The translations under genes and the position numbers were made by a program. The notes beneath the pieces were generated by a model. It was not told the DNA's origin and ran no database searches. It saw only the letters and a program-made list of their open reading frames with translations. 64,000 nucleotides of DNA from Diospyros lotus (Eukaryota; Streptophyta; Magnoliopsida; Ericales; Ebenaceae). The DNA lies in contig NC_068340.1 of the NCBI RefSeq assembly GCF_014633365.1, forward strand, positions 38,340,328-38,404,327, written 5' to 3'. Positions 1 to 12,110 of the stretch are shown here, in pieces; the first letter of the stretch is position 1, and each line of letters opens with the position of its first letter.

Positions 1-1440
1 AGATATGTTCCCGATCTTAAGAGAAATTTTATTTCAACGAGTAGTATTAATTTAAATTGTTATAAGTTCATTGATGAAGATGAATTCATTAAGGTCAGTA
101 AATGTACTCTTGTTGTGATAAAATATAAAAAGTAATATGATAGATTATATGTTCTGCAGAGCTCCAATGTTACAAGTGATGCCATTGTTTATACTTTTTG
201 TTTATTAGATATTGATATCACTCAATTGTGACATATGCATATTAAAAATATGAGTGAAATAGGCATGTTTGAATTAAGCAAAAAATGACTTTTAAAAGGG
301 CAAAGTACTGAAAATTTGAAATTATGTGAATATTGCGTCTTTAGTAAGTAAAAATGAGTTAAATTTAATAAAAGTATTCACAACACAAAAAGGACACTAG
401 ATTATGTCCATTTTGATCTCTGGGGTTCAGTCAAAATTCTCTCTAAAGGTGGTGCCAGATATGTGCTGACTTTCATTAATAATTTTTTTAGAAAAGTTTG
501 TGTATTTTTTTTAAAATAGAATAGTGATGTTTTTGTTACTTTTAAATAGTGGAAGACTGTGATAGAGAAACGAATTGAAAGACAAATTAAGCATCTTCAC
601 ATAGATAATGATTTAAAATTTTGTTCAAATGAATTTAATGATTTCTATGGAAAAGAATGAATTATAAGACATTTATTAATTCCAAGTACATCATAACAAA
701 ATGATATAATTGAAAGGATAAACAAAATATTTATGGAAAAGGTACATTACATGCTATCTAATTTTGGTTTATCTAAATCATGTTAAACTGAGGCTACAAA
801 CATAACATATTTTCTAGTTAATCAATCTCCTTCATTTGCTATTGATAAGAAAACTCTAGAAGAGTTGTAGTCTGGTACGCTGTACATTATTTTAATTTGA
901 ACTTTTTTGAATATTTTACATTTACTCACATTAATGATGAAAAATTAGAATCAATGTCTAAATAGTGTATCTTTCTTGGTTATAAATTTGGTGTTAAGGG
1001 TTACAAGTTATGAGATCCAAAAGTATTTAAAGTTGTAATTAGCAAAAACGTTATATTTGATGTAATTGCTATATTTTATGGTTTGTTTAGAAAAGAATTT
1101 AACCCTGCTGTCAGTAGAGTTTTGACACTCAAGTGGAATTTACAGGTTAGCAGAGTTCTAACATTCAAGTGGAACTTGAAATTGATAACAACTAGACATA
1201 TAAGTCTTCGTCTCAAATTAAGTCAACCCCAAAAGAAAACACTAATCCATCACAGTATTGTATTACAAAAGATAAATGTAGAAAAAATATCAAACCCCTT
1301 CAAAGATTTACTGAGGTTGATCTTGTTACTTATGTTTTGAGTGCGGTTAAAGATACACACTATAGTGACCATTGTATGGATTTGGTTGATATTTCCAGTG
1401 GTACGAATTTTATTGGTATTCATTAGGAGGTTAATTTTTT
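1..1440 (+). pseudogene. Decayed Ty1/copia polyprotein (GAG-pre-integrase and integrase), truncated
   Basis: Conceptual translation across many stops and frameshifts gives, in order: a segment like the region before GAG-pre-integrase (RYVPDLKRNFIS at the window edge), the LYVLQ-type pre-integrase motif near 145-185, and an integrase core near 395-880 (LDYVHFDLWGS, then HIDNDLKFCSNEF with its DN pair). The integrase C-terminal linker follows, with a GYK.WDPKVFKVV-like block near 975-1040 and a region near 1260-1340 that in related elements lies just before reverse transcriptase. Reverse transcriptase and RNase H are absent, so the element has an internal deletion as well as being cut by the left edge. 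The 85-codon open frame at 1083-1340 is a chance opening inside it. No activity is expected. Confidence 0.85.
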
Positions 1441-1507
1441 ATAATTTTGTTGGAAGAAATAATTATGGATAATTTCATATTTGAATTTTGTGTCAAATTG
1501 GAGATTG

Positions 1508-1825
1508 TGATAATTGTGACTTAAAATTGAAATTCATCTGACTGTGATTAAGACATCAAATTTGATTGTGATTAAGATTTATTTCAAACCGAAGACTTGT
1601 CTTCTTGGCTCATCTTCTAATCAAAATATATTTTTTTTATGTATATCTATAAATGAGTGTTAGTTCTATAAATAGATATTCAATATTATGAAATTATTAT
1701 ACCAATATCATGATGTGATATTTTGTTCTTTCTGCTAATAATTTTTTTCAATTTGAGTTTTTCACGTTAAATTTTTGTGTTTATTTGTGATTTTGATGGT
1801 TTGATTATGATTTGTTATCGATTCA
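1508..1825 (+). mobile_element. Probable LTR of the copia element
   Basis: A purine-rich stretch (aaattggagattg) that looks like a polypurine tract ends at 1507, and the next bases are TG. About 318 bp on, at ATTCA (1821-1825), the sequence ends in CA. The interior holds TATA-like sequence and the AT-rich terminal block typical of plant copia LTRs. A related sequence lies in inverse orientation at 7454-7866, which supports the call and the left boundary. Just after the right end is TGTGGTATAAATG, which loosely resembles a primer-binding site complementary to initiator Met tRNA (TGGTATCAGAGC). That is unexpected after a 3' LTR. Exact ends are uncertain. Confidence 0.6.
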
Positions 1826-4800
1826 AATGTGGTATAAATGAAAAGATAAAAATAAACATTTAATATGATACACTTATTAACACGTAATCAAGTATAGTAA
1901 GACTTACTATACTGTTAGCCGCCCAGCAAATACCACAAATCTTGCACGTGATTTCAGCAAACTTGCATAAACATGAGCTTAGTCCGTCTTTATCCGCCGT
2001 GGCGTGCATTATATTCATTAGAAATTAATTCAAGATTGAGTTAAGAAACTATGGCCTTATTCATCAATATGATAGATATATAACAGAGCATAGCCTCGAA
2101 TGATTTTTCCCTTTCTAATTTTTCTTTTTATACTTGTTGGGTTTTTCTCTCCAATTTTGCTTGCTAACTACTTAATTTTGTGAAGTTTATAATATTGTAA
2201 AATGTCTAATCACAAGATAAAAAGAAAAGCTTGGGAATGATTAAAAGGGGACAGCTAATATTCTTGTCATGAGACTGAATCACATGTGGGGATACTTAAA
2301 TACTTCCATTAGGGTTAGGGACCAACTTTTAATTACTATTAATTTCTCGAAGATTAAAGACTTTGTAAGCCAAAAATGTGGTCATCATCATGTCTCCAGC
2401 AAAATCATGCCAGTTTTTCCCATCCCCATCATCTAGCTGCTGGGAAATGCCCCCTGTCTCCATCTCCATCTCCATCTCCATCTCCATCTCCATCTCACGC
2501 GCCCCTCACGTGTTCACTATTTCTTTTCATAAAAAATCTGTAACAGTTCTTGTATGTTTTACTCTCTCTTCCAACAGTTTCTCAAAATTTGTATTTTTTG
2601 GGCAATCTAAGGGTATATGGAGCCCCCTTCCTCTTGCATGTCTGGTCTGGATCTCTTTTCAAATTGCACCGTACCCTTTGTATTACCATACCCATTTGTC
2701 GTTAAGTTTACGTTAACATGCCTTGAATACCGATATCTAATGACAACTGTTATATATAGCCCCATGCTTTTTCCCTTTCCCCAGGGATAAAAGAAAGAAG
2801 AAACAACAATTTGGGGTGTCGGGTCTTGGCAGCGGGCGGGCGGGTGGGCAGGAAGATAGAAACTTGTCATTTATTAGAATCAGAATCAAAAACTGTTCAC
2901 AGCCTTATAAAAGCAGCAAAAATCTGGTACTAAAAACCAAACCAAATAGATTTGAATACTCACTTGCTTGGTCAGCTAAATCAGCGGCCCTCCACTCTCC
3001 AATCAGACAATAAATGCCAAAAATAGAAAGAAATGAAGGACAAAAATATTATTGGATTATATTTAGATTAAAATAAATAAATAAATAACCGTTGAGTGTA
3101 CATGGAGCATAATTCGGTGTCCTTTGTGCCGTACTTTAAAATTAAAAAAAAAAAAGAAAAGAAAAGAAAGAAAGGCTGCACTGCAGGCGCGCGCGCACCC
3201 CCCTCGCACAAGTAAGTGACCCAGATGACCCTGTCCCCTATATTATATTACATCCTTCCCAGTTGCTGCTGCTGCTTCGTATGAGACTCACGAAACCAAC
3301 AAAGCAGGCTCAGGGTCAAGGGCACGTGAAGAAGAGAGACCCAGTGTTTGCAAAATTGCAGGCTTGGCCGAAGTCGATGAATCTCGTGTTCTATTGCAAT
3401 TTAATGAACACCTGACTGTCACTGTACATTCACACACACATACATATACCCGGAAATGCTATTTTAAGAAACCAACTTTGATATAATGTCTTTAGTATTC
3501 ACTATGACTATATTTTTATTATTGATGTGGTGTTAACATCAGCATTAATATTAATAATAATTTTTATAAAAGTTAAAATAATATTAAAAATCATAACTTA
3601 TGACAATGTTATCAGTCATGTATCGCATTTTTATTAGAGAATGTACTAGATAAAAGAGATAATAGTACATAATCTCTTTAATCTCTTTTAATAAGAAAAT
3701 GTTACATTAATGATGAAAAATTAGAAGTAAAAATGAAGATGAAGGATGGATTGGTTGTAAGTCGCTTGTTGGAGCAAAGAGTAAGAGGAATGGTGGGTTG
3801 ATTGTAGGTCGCTGGTTGGAGAAGGGAAAATATATGTTGGTCACGACTTGTCAATCACCGGTTGGAGAAAAGAGAATGTCGGGATCGGTTGAGATGACAA
3901 CGACCGACAAAAGACTCGATTCTTCCATTCGAGTCGACGAGAGATAAGAGACAAGAACAAAGATATGGCTAAAGGCAAACATAAAGATAAAAGGAAGAAT
4001 CAATTTGGTCGATTCTTTTTCTATTATTCCTTCTTTTATTTTTTTTTCAATTTATCTCGCGTTTAACTCTCATATTATTTTAAATCAAGTTACGTAGTTA
4101 ATAGGTGTAAATTATAAAAATTAATTATTTAGAATATCAAATTTAAAATTCAGAATGATGATAGACTTTTTGTATAAAATTAAAAAAATATATATGAATT
4201 TGGCCAACATGTAACTATCATACTCTAGCTATCAAGATGATAGTTAGTTTAAAATATGAAGTATATTTAAGGTGATCAATGCTTTAAATTGGCCGTGCTC
4301 ATCATTTAGATCTTGTGGGTTTTAATTACCATCAGTTCAATGTAAGAGATAGAAGAAATTATGATATATTATTACCAAAACTTTAACCCAAAAAAAAAAA
4401 AAAAAATGGTCTTTGTATAGTCCATTCAATTAAAAGTATTGTGTGAGTTATAAGTTACGTTGTACGGAAACACCTCATAAGTGTCGTTTTCTCGTTTTTA
4501 AAACGTTTTTAAAATATTTTTTATTCCTGTTTCAGACCCTATTTATATCTATTTTTTTGAAAAAACGTCCGTTTCCACATTTTCATTTCTTATCGAAAAT
4601 ATTTCTCGTTTCCATTTCCGTGCAACATAGATTATAAGTGAGTTCCTGAAATTGATTCTTGATCTGTCTTTCAAAATTAGTCTCACCTTTTTTATTTTAA
4701 TAAAAAATAAAAATAAAAATTCCAAAATGACCTTTCGGGGCTCCCACTTTTGTGCTTCCAAGCAATGCCAATCAAAATCTTTTGTTAGGTGAACCACCTC

Positions 4801-5800
4801 ATCTCATCAAAGGTTGACCAATGAATTTGCCAGCTTGGACTTGGCCCACGTGTCATATCGAAATCAACTTTCTCCATTAACAAAAACAAATCATCTTTGA
4901 TTAACGAAACGAAGTTTGGAAAAGCAAATATATTTAGTTATCATAAAAAGGTAACAAATTTATCATTTGTGACTGCTATATATTCTTAATAAATAAACTC
5001 TTTAGAACTTATGCCATCTTCTGAAGCTTTTTTCAGATATTTTGTCGTAAATAATTCAAAATTCTAAAAATAATTTTATTTTCCTCCTTAACTAATTTGA
5101 TTTAAAAATTTTATTATTTCAAGTCATATATATGGGGCACGCAGTTGACAAAATTATATGTAGAAAAGTCAATGGCATGTGAAGTCTGTATGGGCCTTTC
5201 CCACGCCCCAAATACACAAAAGAGATCATCAAAATCAATCAACATCAGCTATCATGAGCCACGTGGCGACGGTCAGGTTGTGTCCAAATATTTAAGTGGG
5301 TCGCGCTTCTTAGTGGGTTAAAGCCCATTATGTAGGGCCCATTTAGACCTGCCGACAAGTGGGTAATGGGCCTTATGGGCAGGAAGGAAAATCGAAATCC
5401 ACTTCGTAGAAAAATCAAGAGAAATTAGCAGTAGGAGCGTAGGGTCTATGTTTGGTAGGTGGGAAAGAGAGAGAAAGTAGAGAATTTGAATTTCTTCCTT
5501 GGGAGGAAAAATTAACTTGTTGTCGTTTGAGTTCTGTTTCTTTTAAGTCCCACTCCTAGACCAACGCAGATGATTGAATGAACAGTACAACGTTGTTTTC
5601 TCTATTTTCTTTTCAATTTTCAGGGATCGATCTTTTAAGAAAACAAAAACAATGCTGTTATTAAAGTTTATATAGTTTGATTTAAAATATATGATGAAAA
5701 TATATAAAGATAAACTTACGATACAATGTATCACGTACGTATCAATATCAAATTATCTTAATCATGAATCATCATCTTATTTTTAATTGTATTCTTTGTT
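1826..5800. other. Intergenic region with no supported gene
   Basis: No coding exon could be supported. Visible items are a (TCTCCA)n microsatellite at 2457-2497, a TATA-like TATATATAG near 2752-2760 with no convincing coding region after it, and a GC-rich stretch with a short GC run at 3187-3198. At 3730-3890 there are three imperfect copies of a GGTTG..GTCGC..GTTGGAG-type block. Near 4465-4630 is a diverged segment rich in CGTTT/TTTCC that looks repeat-derived. Near 5310-5395 is a cluster of TGGGCC/GGGCCC motifs (site II-like promoter elements). The 112-codon frame at 2378-2716 is driven by the microsatellite (alternating Ser-Ile) and is not called. Confidence 0.5.
2457..2497. repeat. (TCTCCA)n hexanucleotide microsatellite
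   Basis: About six near-perfect copies of TCTCCA in tandem. It lies in non-coding DNA and is a likely length-variable marker. Confidence 0.9.
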
Positions 5801-6091
5801 ATATGTTTGCACATCATCCACACTCATAGCCTTTATCTTCATTATTATGCTGTTATTTTTAATGAAATTTAGTTTTGGATAACATTAACACAGCCTTCCA
5901 ACAATGCTTCAAGGAACTATATATATATAGAGGCTGTAACACAGCCTAGTAAGAGAAGTTGAAAGAGGAATAAAAATCAAAATATAAATCTCCTCCATTA
6001 CATACATACATTCAAAAATTCAAGCAACCAATTCCCGTGGGATAAATGGACTATAGAATCAACAAAACAAAACAAAAGAAGAGATCCAAGT

Positions 6092-9000
6092 TTAGCCCCT
6101 CGCCAACATCACATCCAAGTTTGTCAAATGCCCAGTGGATGATGAATCCTCCAACCAAGAAGATACCTTCCTACCACTCGTGTTGTAGCCTGCTGCATCT
6201 TCTTGTTCTCCTGGGACTTCTAAGACCTGCTCTCCCTGGTAAGGAACTTGGTGCAAATGCAGCAGAGCAAGCATGCTGATTGCAACCAGCGCGGCATTGC
6301 CCAATATTCCGCCCATTTGATCTATTTTAAGGGATTTCTTGGCGAACTCAAATCCGGATATGAGAAACTTGATGAGATTACTTGATCTTCTACCTTCACA
6401 GGGTGCAAAGTGCTCGCCAGGTCGAAATGGAGCAGAACCATAAAGGTTATCGGGTGAAACAAAGCGACCTGCATCGCGTACATCCGCCACAAAAGCTAAA
6501 GCTTCCTCAATGACCTTGTACTTCTTACCGTGGTGTTCAGCCAATCTCATCGCGAGGATAATTCGGCTTTGCTCTAGGCGTGCAATCGCGGCATCTCTCT
6601 CCGCCCTCTGCTGCACTTGTACGGTCTGCATAACACAATATCAAGATGAATGCCAAACACAGGCATGCATGCAACTGAATGCAACCAATTGTGCATCACT
6701 ATTTTAAAGCTCCACAAGAGCCGTCTGATTCAAGTGCCACATTCCAATGTCAACTTAAATGATACCTATGCATAAGAATGCTATAATTTTGGTTCTTCTG
6801 AAGTTACTTCTTGGTGTAGGAACATGAGAAAGGGGAGGAGACATGCAGTCCTTAATTGCATCAATATATTAGATATACCTAATATACCTAATCTCAGAAC
6901 AACATGCAACAAAACCCTATGCACCAGTTGCAGTCAGTTATACAACTTATTCATCAAAACAAACTAAGTTTAACCTACTATTTATGATATATAATAATCC
7001 ATTAAAAAGTTAAAAACACATTCTCACGCAAGACATATCATGCCTGCAGCATTTGTATTCAAAATGATGCCAACTAAAGCCAAGACCTTTGCCCAGTTTT
7101 CCTCCAGTCCTTACCTGATGCTGCTACTAAATTCTCAAGAAAATTAGTTTTTTAAGTATGCCCTTTCAGTCTCAGTAATGCATTGCTCCTCAACATGAAG
7201 AAATAACTAAACCTTTGAACTCTGCACTAAGTTTGCAGTGTGATGCAAATTTTCACATAAAATAGGTCGTGAGAACTCTTCCCCTCATCCAATAGAGTCT
7301 TTTTTTTATACATAAGACTTGCACACAGATCCCTAAATCCCATGCAGGACACAAATAGAACACGTGCACGCATGCAAGTGCAAATAAGTTGGGCTAACAA
7401 GAGCAATATGACATGTTGTGATGTGGAACCAAGGGAGGAAAATGTTATGAATTTGGATCGAAAACAAACCACAAATTAACCATCAATCACACACACGAAC
7501 ACAGAATTTTACGTGGAAAACCCAAATTGAAAAAAACCACGAGCGGAAAGAACAAAATATCACTATCAAATATTGTTACAACAAAAGTGATATTACCACA
7601 ATAATTCCAGTGACCTGGGCAACTATTTATAAACCTAAAATAATCTATAGATGTACACAGTAAATTTTATTTTAATCAGAAGATAATTCATGAAGATATT
7701 CCTCCAGATGAGATAAGCCAAGATGATATTTCTCCAAATGAGATAAATCCCAGTCGAAATCAAATTTGACAACATCCTAATCACAGCTAAATTCGAAATC
7801 CTAATCCTGGTCAAATTAGAAAACCCAATCACAGATGAATTAAGATTCTAGGTCACAATTATAACAGAAAAGAAGACAAGAAAATGCAGCGGCAGAAGGA
7901 GATAGAAAAGAGAAGATGCAGAGGTTGGCAGCAGCAAGAACAACAACAGATAAAAGGGAAGAAAGAAAAGGGGGGAGTGAACTCTCCATCTCTTTCAAAG
8001 ATTCAACTTTTATTCATTTAAAAATAAATCATAACTTTGGATTACACAACAACAATAAACCAAACCTTTATCCCACTATGTGGAGTTGGCTACTTAAATT
8101 CTAGCCTACCAATCATTTCCATTTATGGCCTCATCTTATGTAAAGCTTTTATAACTATTATCATACCTTGGTGTCACCCACCAAATTTGTTCCATTCTAT
8201 TTACTCTCCTTAGAGAAGCCTTTGTTGGTCTTTTTTTCACATGATAAAATCATATTCATTATGTTTCATGTATCTTATCTTTAATAAGAGCCACTTTGAC
8301 CTTATTATGACTAACCTCATTGCCAATTTTGTTTTTTCTTATACGGACGTACATCGATCTTAACATCCTCATCTTTGTAACATTCATTTGCAGGTGTTGG
8401 TGCTAAACTGCCCAACATTATTTACATAAAAAAAAAACTGCCCAACATTTTGTACCATACAACAAAGTTGGACTTATAATTATATAATAAAAATTTTCTT
8501 TTAACTTTAATGAAATCCTACTATCACATAAAATGTCAAATATGCTTTTCCATTTTAATCATCAGTGCCTGACTCTGTGGGTTGAGTTATAAAAAAATCT
8601 GTGCAAGGCAAAAGAAAAATTGTGCACTACATATGCCCTTATAAAAACTTCTATGCACTTCACTTGGCTCAAATTCTTTTTCTTTCATTCTTTTTTGTTT
8701 TAGTTAGCTATATATATATATATATATCTCATTTCCTGTTTTCTATGTCAAGTTGGTAATACAAATTTTTATAAGCTTTCGACTTTATCTCACTGACTGC
8801 ATTCTTCGTTTCCTTCTTTTTTTTTTCATGATTCAATCCCACATCAATAGTTTACTCGAGAGGTTTTAGGTATATTATTTGGTTCCATGAACCCAATAGT
8901 TACCTTCAACCGGCACTTTTGAGAAAGGACTCATTGTGTTCAGTGGTTGGAATCAACATAGAGTGGGTGCAAGCCAAGAAACCGTTTTGAGATTAGATTG

Positions 9001-12000
9001 AGTCAAACTAAAATATAAATTTCTGGCCTAACGAGGACAGAATTAAAAAGAGGGGAGTTTGTAATGACTTAGTCCCACATCAGTAATCTACTGGGGGATA
9101 TATTACTTAGCCCCGTGTACCTAATAGTCACCTTCAACTAGCAATTTGGGTGAGAACCCATAGTGTTACAATACCTCTTCAGGTTTTCTTCGTTGTGGCA
9201 AATGTGAAGTTTTATTGATTTTGATTTTACTTGCACCTCTCCGTTCTACCACCACAAATCTTTTTGGTTTGGAGATTTTTTCCTTGGACTTTCCTCAAAA
9301 CAGTTTTTGACTTTCGTCTGCTTCTCTTTTTTGTGATGTAGCATTTTGGCAAGAATAAAATAGGAGAGCCTTGAGGCCTTGGAGTAATCAACTTTCTTTT
9401 AAAAGCACCATTGTGGTTTCATAACAAAGATCCCCACAAAGCAACATCAAGATGAAGCCAATGGCTCATAAGTTGGAAAACAAGACACTGATGATATCAA
9501 GATAATCCAATCAATCCTAGCTGGCACCCACAAGAACATGGATATATGCCTCAAAACATCATTGGTAAGAACACCTTGCACCAAGTCTCTTGTCTGATAG
9601 CACTATCTTTAGTTCTCCAAGTCCCTCACAATTGCTTTATAGAATTCAGAATTGCCTAGTGGATGCCCAAAGTCTATTCTAAGTCACCTTGATTGTTGCC
9701 CAGTACATAGTGGCACTGGGTATTAAATGAAGCACACTATCCAAACCCACAGATGGTATCAGCTGTTTAAAAAGTGGTAGGAGAAATTACACATTGTACT
9801 TGGGCAGTGATAATAGCTTATGACAATTCTACCTAGCCCTATATCTAAGTCCAAATTGGTCATTATGAACTTTTATCAACCTCTAGGAAATTATCCAAAT
9901 TTTAAAAAATACTTGCACCTCTCAGAAGCTGAGATCTCCATAGTCCATATTTACAAACTGTCAATATCATATTTTATCATACTGCCACTAGACTACACAA
10001 ATGCCCAAAAGACCTATGGCATGGACAATGCATCCACTTTTGAGTCAAACCATATGCAACAACTCAATGGCCACAAGCACAATGTAGCCAACTTTGACTC
10101 ATTACACTAGGCCATATAATCTTTACATCAGCACCACAAACTTTTTTCCATGTGAATTGGTCCCAAAATGTCAGCTTTCATCATCATCATCAACCGTACC
10201 TTATCCTAATCAAGTTGGGGTTGATGGCATATTCATAATGTCAATTGACTTCTAAAAGTCACATTGACAATACAAATCCATGCAAAAGAATAATGTAGCA
10301 AAACTTTAAAGCAGTTGCCTTTCCTAACACAATCCCCTAGCAAGGGAATGATGAAATAAAGTTCCAGCACCATCTTCATAAGGAAAATTTCCATGAGATG
10401 GCGGAAAACTCAACAAATTCTAAATTAACTATGATGCACGCCTCTATTCCATACTGATGAAATGAATTTTCAAAATAAAAAACATGTGCCATAATCAAAT
10501 AAGAGGAAGGCCAGAGATAAAAAATTGAAATTATAATGAAGATCTCCCAGGGGAAACCACTAGGATGAAATATGGAGGAATCAAATGTAGTAACAAAAAG
10601 AAGTAAGGTAAGAATTACTTCATTTATATTTGAATCCAAAGCACAAATTGCTCCAGTATGCACTATTCCTATCCAAAGTTTTAGCCTCAGATGTGTACAA
10701 CCACCAGAGTATATCAAGCAGCCATTAAATACAGACATTAAACTCTTCCAATTCTGAAACATGTCCAATAAGGAAACAACCAAGAAGCAAAAGGTTACAC
10801 CTTCAAAGTCAGAACATACACCATACTGAAGAATGGTAGGACTTACTATTGAGTAGATACCGAATTTTTATATCCACCCCAGTAAAAGTTCCTCCTAAGC
10901 TGTTGATTTCATCTTCTTCTAAGACCAAAATTATTAGAAATGAAATTATCTTTACAATTGGGGCATCTTTTCAGGTATGGGATAGAATTGAAGGCCCGGG
11001 TTATCAACTATGTCCCAAATATTGGTCCATGATCAAGCTTACTCATTTACTACACACAAAGTGGCAGCTGTCAAACTTGAATAGATGTTTTCATCTCCAA
11101 AGCAATTCCACCTTTGAATCACAGTCAAAACACAACCAACATGTCTCCCAGAGAAGGTCAAGTTAGGAGGGAACGATTCAAAACAGTGTCCACCCATTGT
11201 TCCCCATCATCACAAATTCTTGAATGAGGGACTACTTTTTTGTTGTGTGAAAGAAATATTTTTAGTCTCTAAAGCAATGTTTGAAACTGGATTTTCCAGG
11301 GGAAATTACATTACTCAGTCCTATATTTGGAACTTGCATAGTGGAACCAGAGTGAAGGGGCAAAACATGACAGCTAAAACAGATGAAGGAATTTGACGCA
11401 ATATTCATTTATATTTTCAGTTGGGTTAACAAGAGAAAGATTAAACCCAATTTCGTTCATTTCTTATTTTCTAACCCAATCACAAAATGAAAAATTAATT
11501 AATTTGACTTGAACTAATTCATTTTTCATCACTATGTTTTTTCTTTAAATTTTTATCCCTCCGCATATGCTAGTTCATCTTCTTCCAAGAATTTCTACCT
11601 CCAAAATTCACCAAGTGAAGCTGAAACAGAATTAAGAGTGCCAGCTGACAATCAATCTATAGAAAACAACCAATACTACAGAATCCAATAAAAGCACAAA
11701 AAAGGCGTAGAATAACACTAATTCTTTCGCGTCATCACATTTTCCGCCCCTTTCCGAGCAACCAAAAACAAAACCCTAAACAAACCAGAACTTACGTGGA
11801 AGAACTCGAGCTGGTCCTCGACATTCTCGAGGGCGGTTCGGATGGCCTTGAGCGACTTCGCCTCCTGAACGGCCGAGTAATCGTCGTCGACCGGGAAGTC
11901 CTTCACGAACACGAACCCAGCCCGGAGGTCATCGTCGGCCTTGTTGCCAGAGGGGGCCAAAACGGCAGCGTCAGATTTGCGGAGGGATTTGAGGGAGTGG

Positions 12001-12110
12001 AGGTAATGGGATCGGGTGATGGCGAGGATGGCGTCGCTGAGCTTGTCGTGCAAGTCCCAGATTTTCTCAAGCACTGCTTCCAGCTCGTCCATCTCCATTT
12101 CCCATCTCAT
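6092..12110 (-). CDS. PDV1: Plastid division protein PDV1
   Basis: Two coding exons: 12110-11796 (donor GTAAGT, ends ...EFFH) and 6625-6092 (acceptor TATGCAG, begins TVQVQQ), giving 282 residues; Arabidopsis PDV1 is 272. Joining keeps phase 0. The N-terminus (ELEAVLEKIWDLHDKLSDAI) is nearly identical to PDV1 as I know it. A coiled coil spans roughly residues 88-140 (AKSLKAIRTALENVEDQLEFF, then RDAAIARLEQSRIILAMRLA). One membrane segment follows at about 211-230 (ILGNAALVAISMLALLHL), then a short intermembrane-space tail ending in LDVMLARG. In the family, PDV1 sits in the outer chloroplast envelope, recruits the dynamin ARC5/DRP5B to the constriction ring, and binds PARC6 through the C-terminal glycine, which is present here. 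The start chosen is the first in-frame ATG; the methionine at residue 5 is an alternative. The oddity is the 5.17 kb intron. Confidence 0.95.
7454..7866 (-). mobile_element. Copia LTR in antisense, same family as the LTR at 1508-1825
   Basis: Read on the minus strand it starts TGTTATAATTGTGACC, followed by an ATTCATCTG..TGATT block. The LTR at 1508 starts TGATAATTGTGACTT and has the same ATTCATCTG..TGATT order. The far ends also align: GATGGTT...TTTTCGATCCA here, GATGGTT...TTATCGATTCA there. This copy is about 95 bp longer. I saw no 5-bp target duplication (gaatt / gaaaa flanks) and no internal domain next to it. It may be a solo LTR or a truncated copy inside PDV1 intron 1. Confidence 0.65.
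8048..8160 (-). mobile_element. RTE-LINE/SINE-type 3' end relic
   Basis: The string ACAACAACAATAAACC followed by CTTTATCCCACTATGTGG and GGCTACTTAAATTC matches the widespread plant non-LTR tail (AACAACAA..CCTTATCCCACTAAGTGGGGTCGGCTAC) by pattern memory. Sequence to about 8400 may belong to the same element but is too diverged to delimit. Confidence 0.45.
8833..9166 (+). repeat. Diverged pair of about 100-bp direct repeats
   Basis: Copy A (8833-8940) and copy B (9070-9166) share the order TCCCACATCA..AG/TA..CTAC/TTACT, then TATATTA, then CCAATAG/CCTAATAGT(C/T)ACCTTCAAC, then a stretch ending in AGTGTT/TGTGTT. They are separated by about 130 bp, which includes a short polypurine stretch (aaaaagaggggag at 9047-9059). 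The layout could be a very short LTR element of TRIM type or a tandem insertion. It lies inside PDV1 intron 1. Confidence 0.5.
10185..10235 (-). mobile_element. Short RTE/SINE-type tail relic
   Basis: CATCATCATCATCAACC followed by TACCTTATCCTAATCAAG and TTGGGGTTGATGGCAT resembles the plant RTE/SINE tail ending in a trinucleotide repeat. It is short and diverged, so the call is tentative. Confidence 0.3.

Larger units (their letters stand above)
6626..11795 (-). other. PDV1: PDV1 intron 1, 5.17 kb, transposon-bearing
   Basis: GT-AG intron between the two PDV1 coding exons. It holds an antisense copia LTR (7454-7866), two RTE/SINE-like 3' ends (about 8048-8160 and 10185-10235) and a diverged repeated pair (8833-8940 and 9070-9166). 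The rest is AT-rich unique-looking sequence. ORFs inside it (for example 9820-10110 and 10376-10783) show no domain or codon pattern that supports a gene. Confidence 0.85.

Noticed and set aside
2378..2716. 112-codon open frame
   Set aside because: Its middle is alternating Ser-Ile from the (TCTCCA)n microsatellite. There is no domain, and no neighbouring exons.
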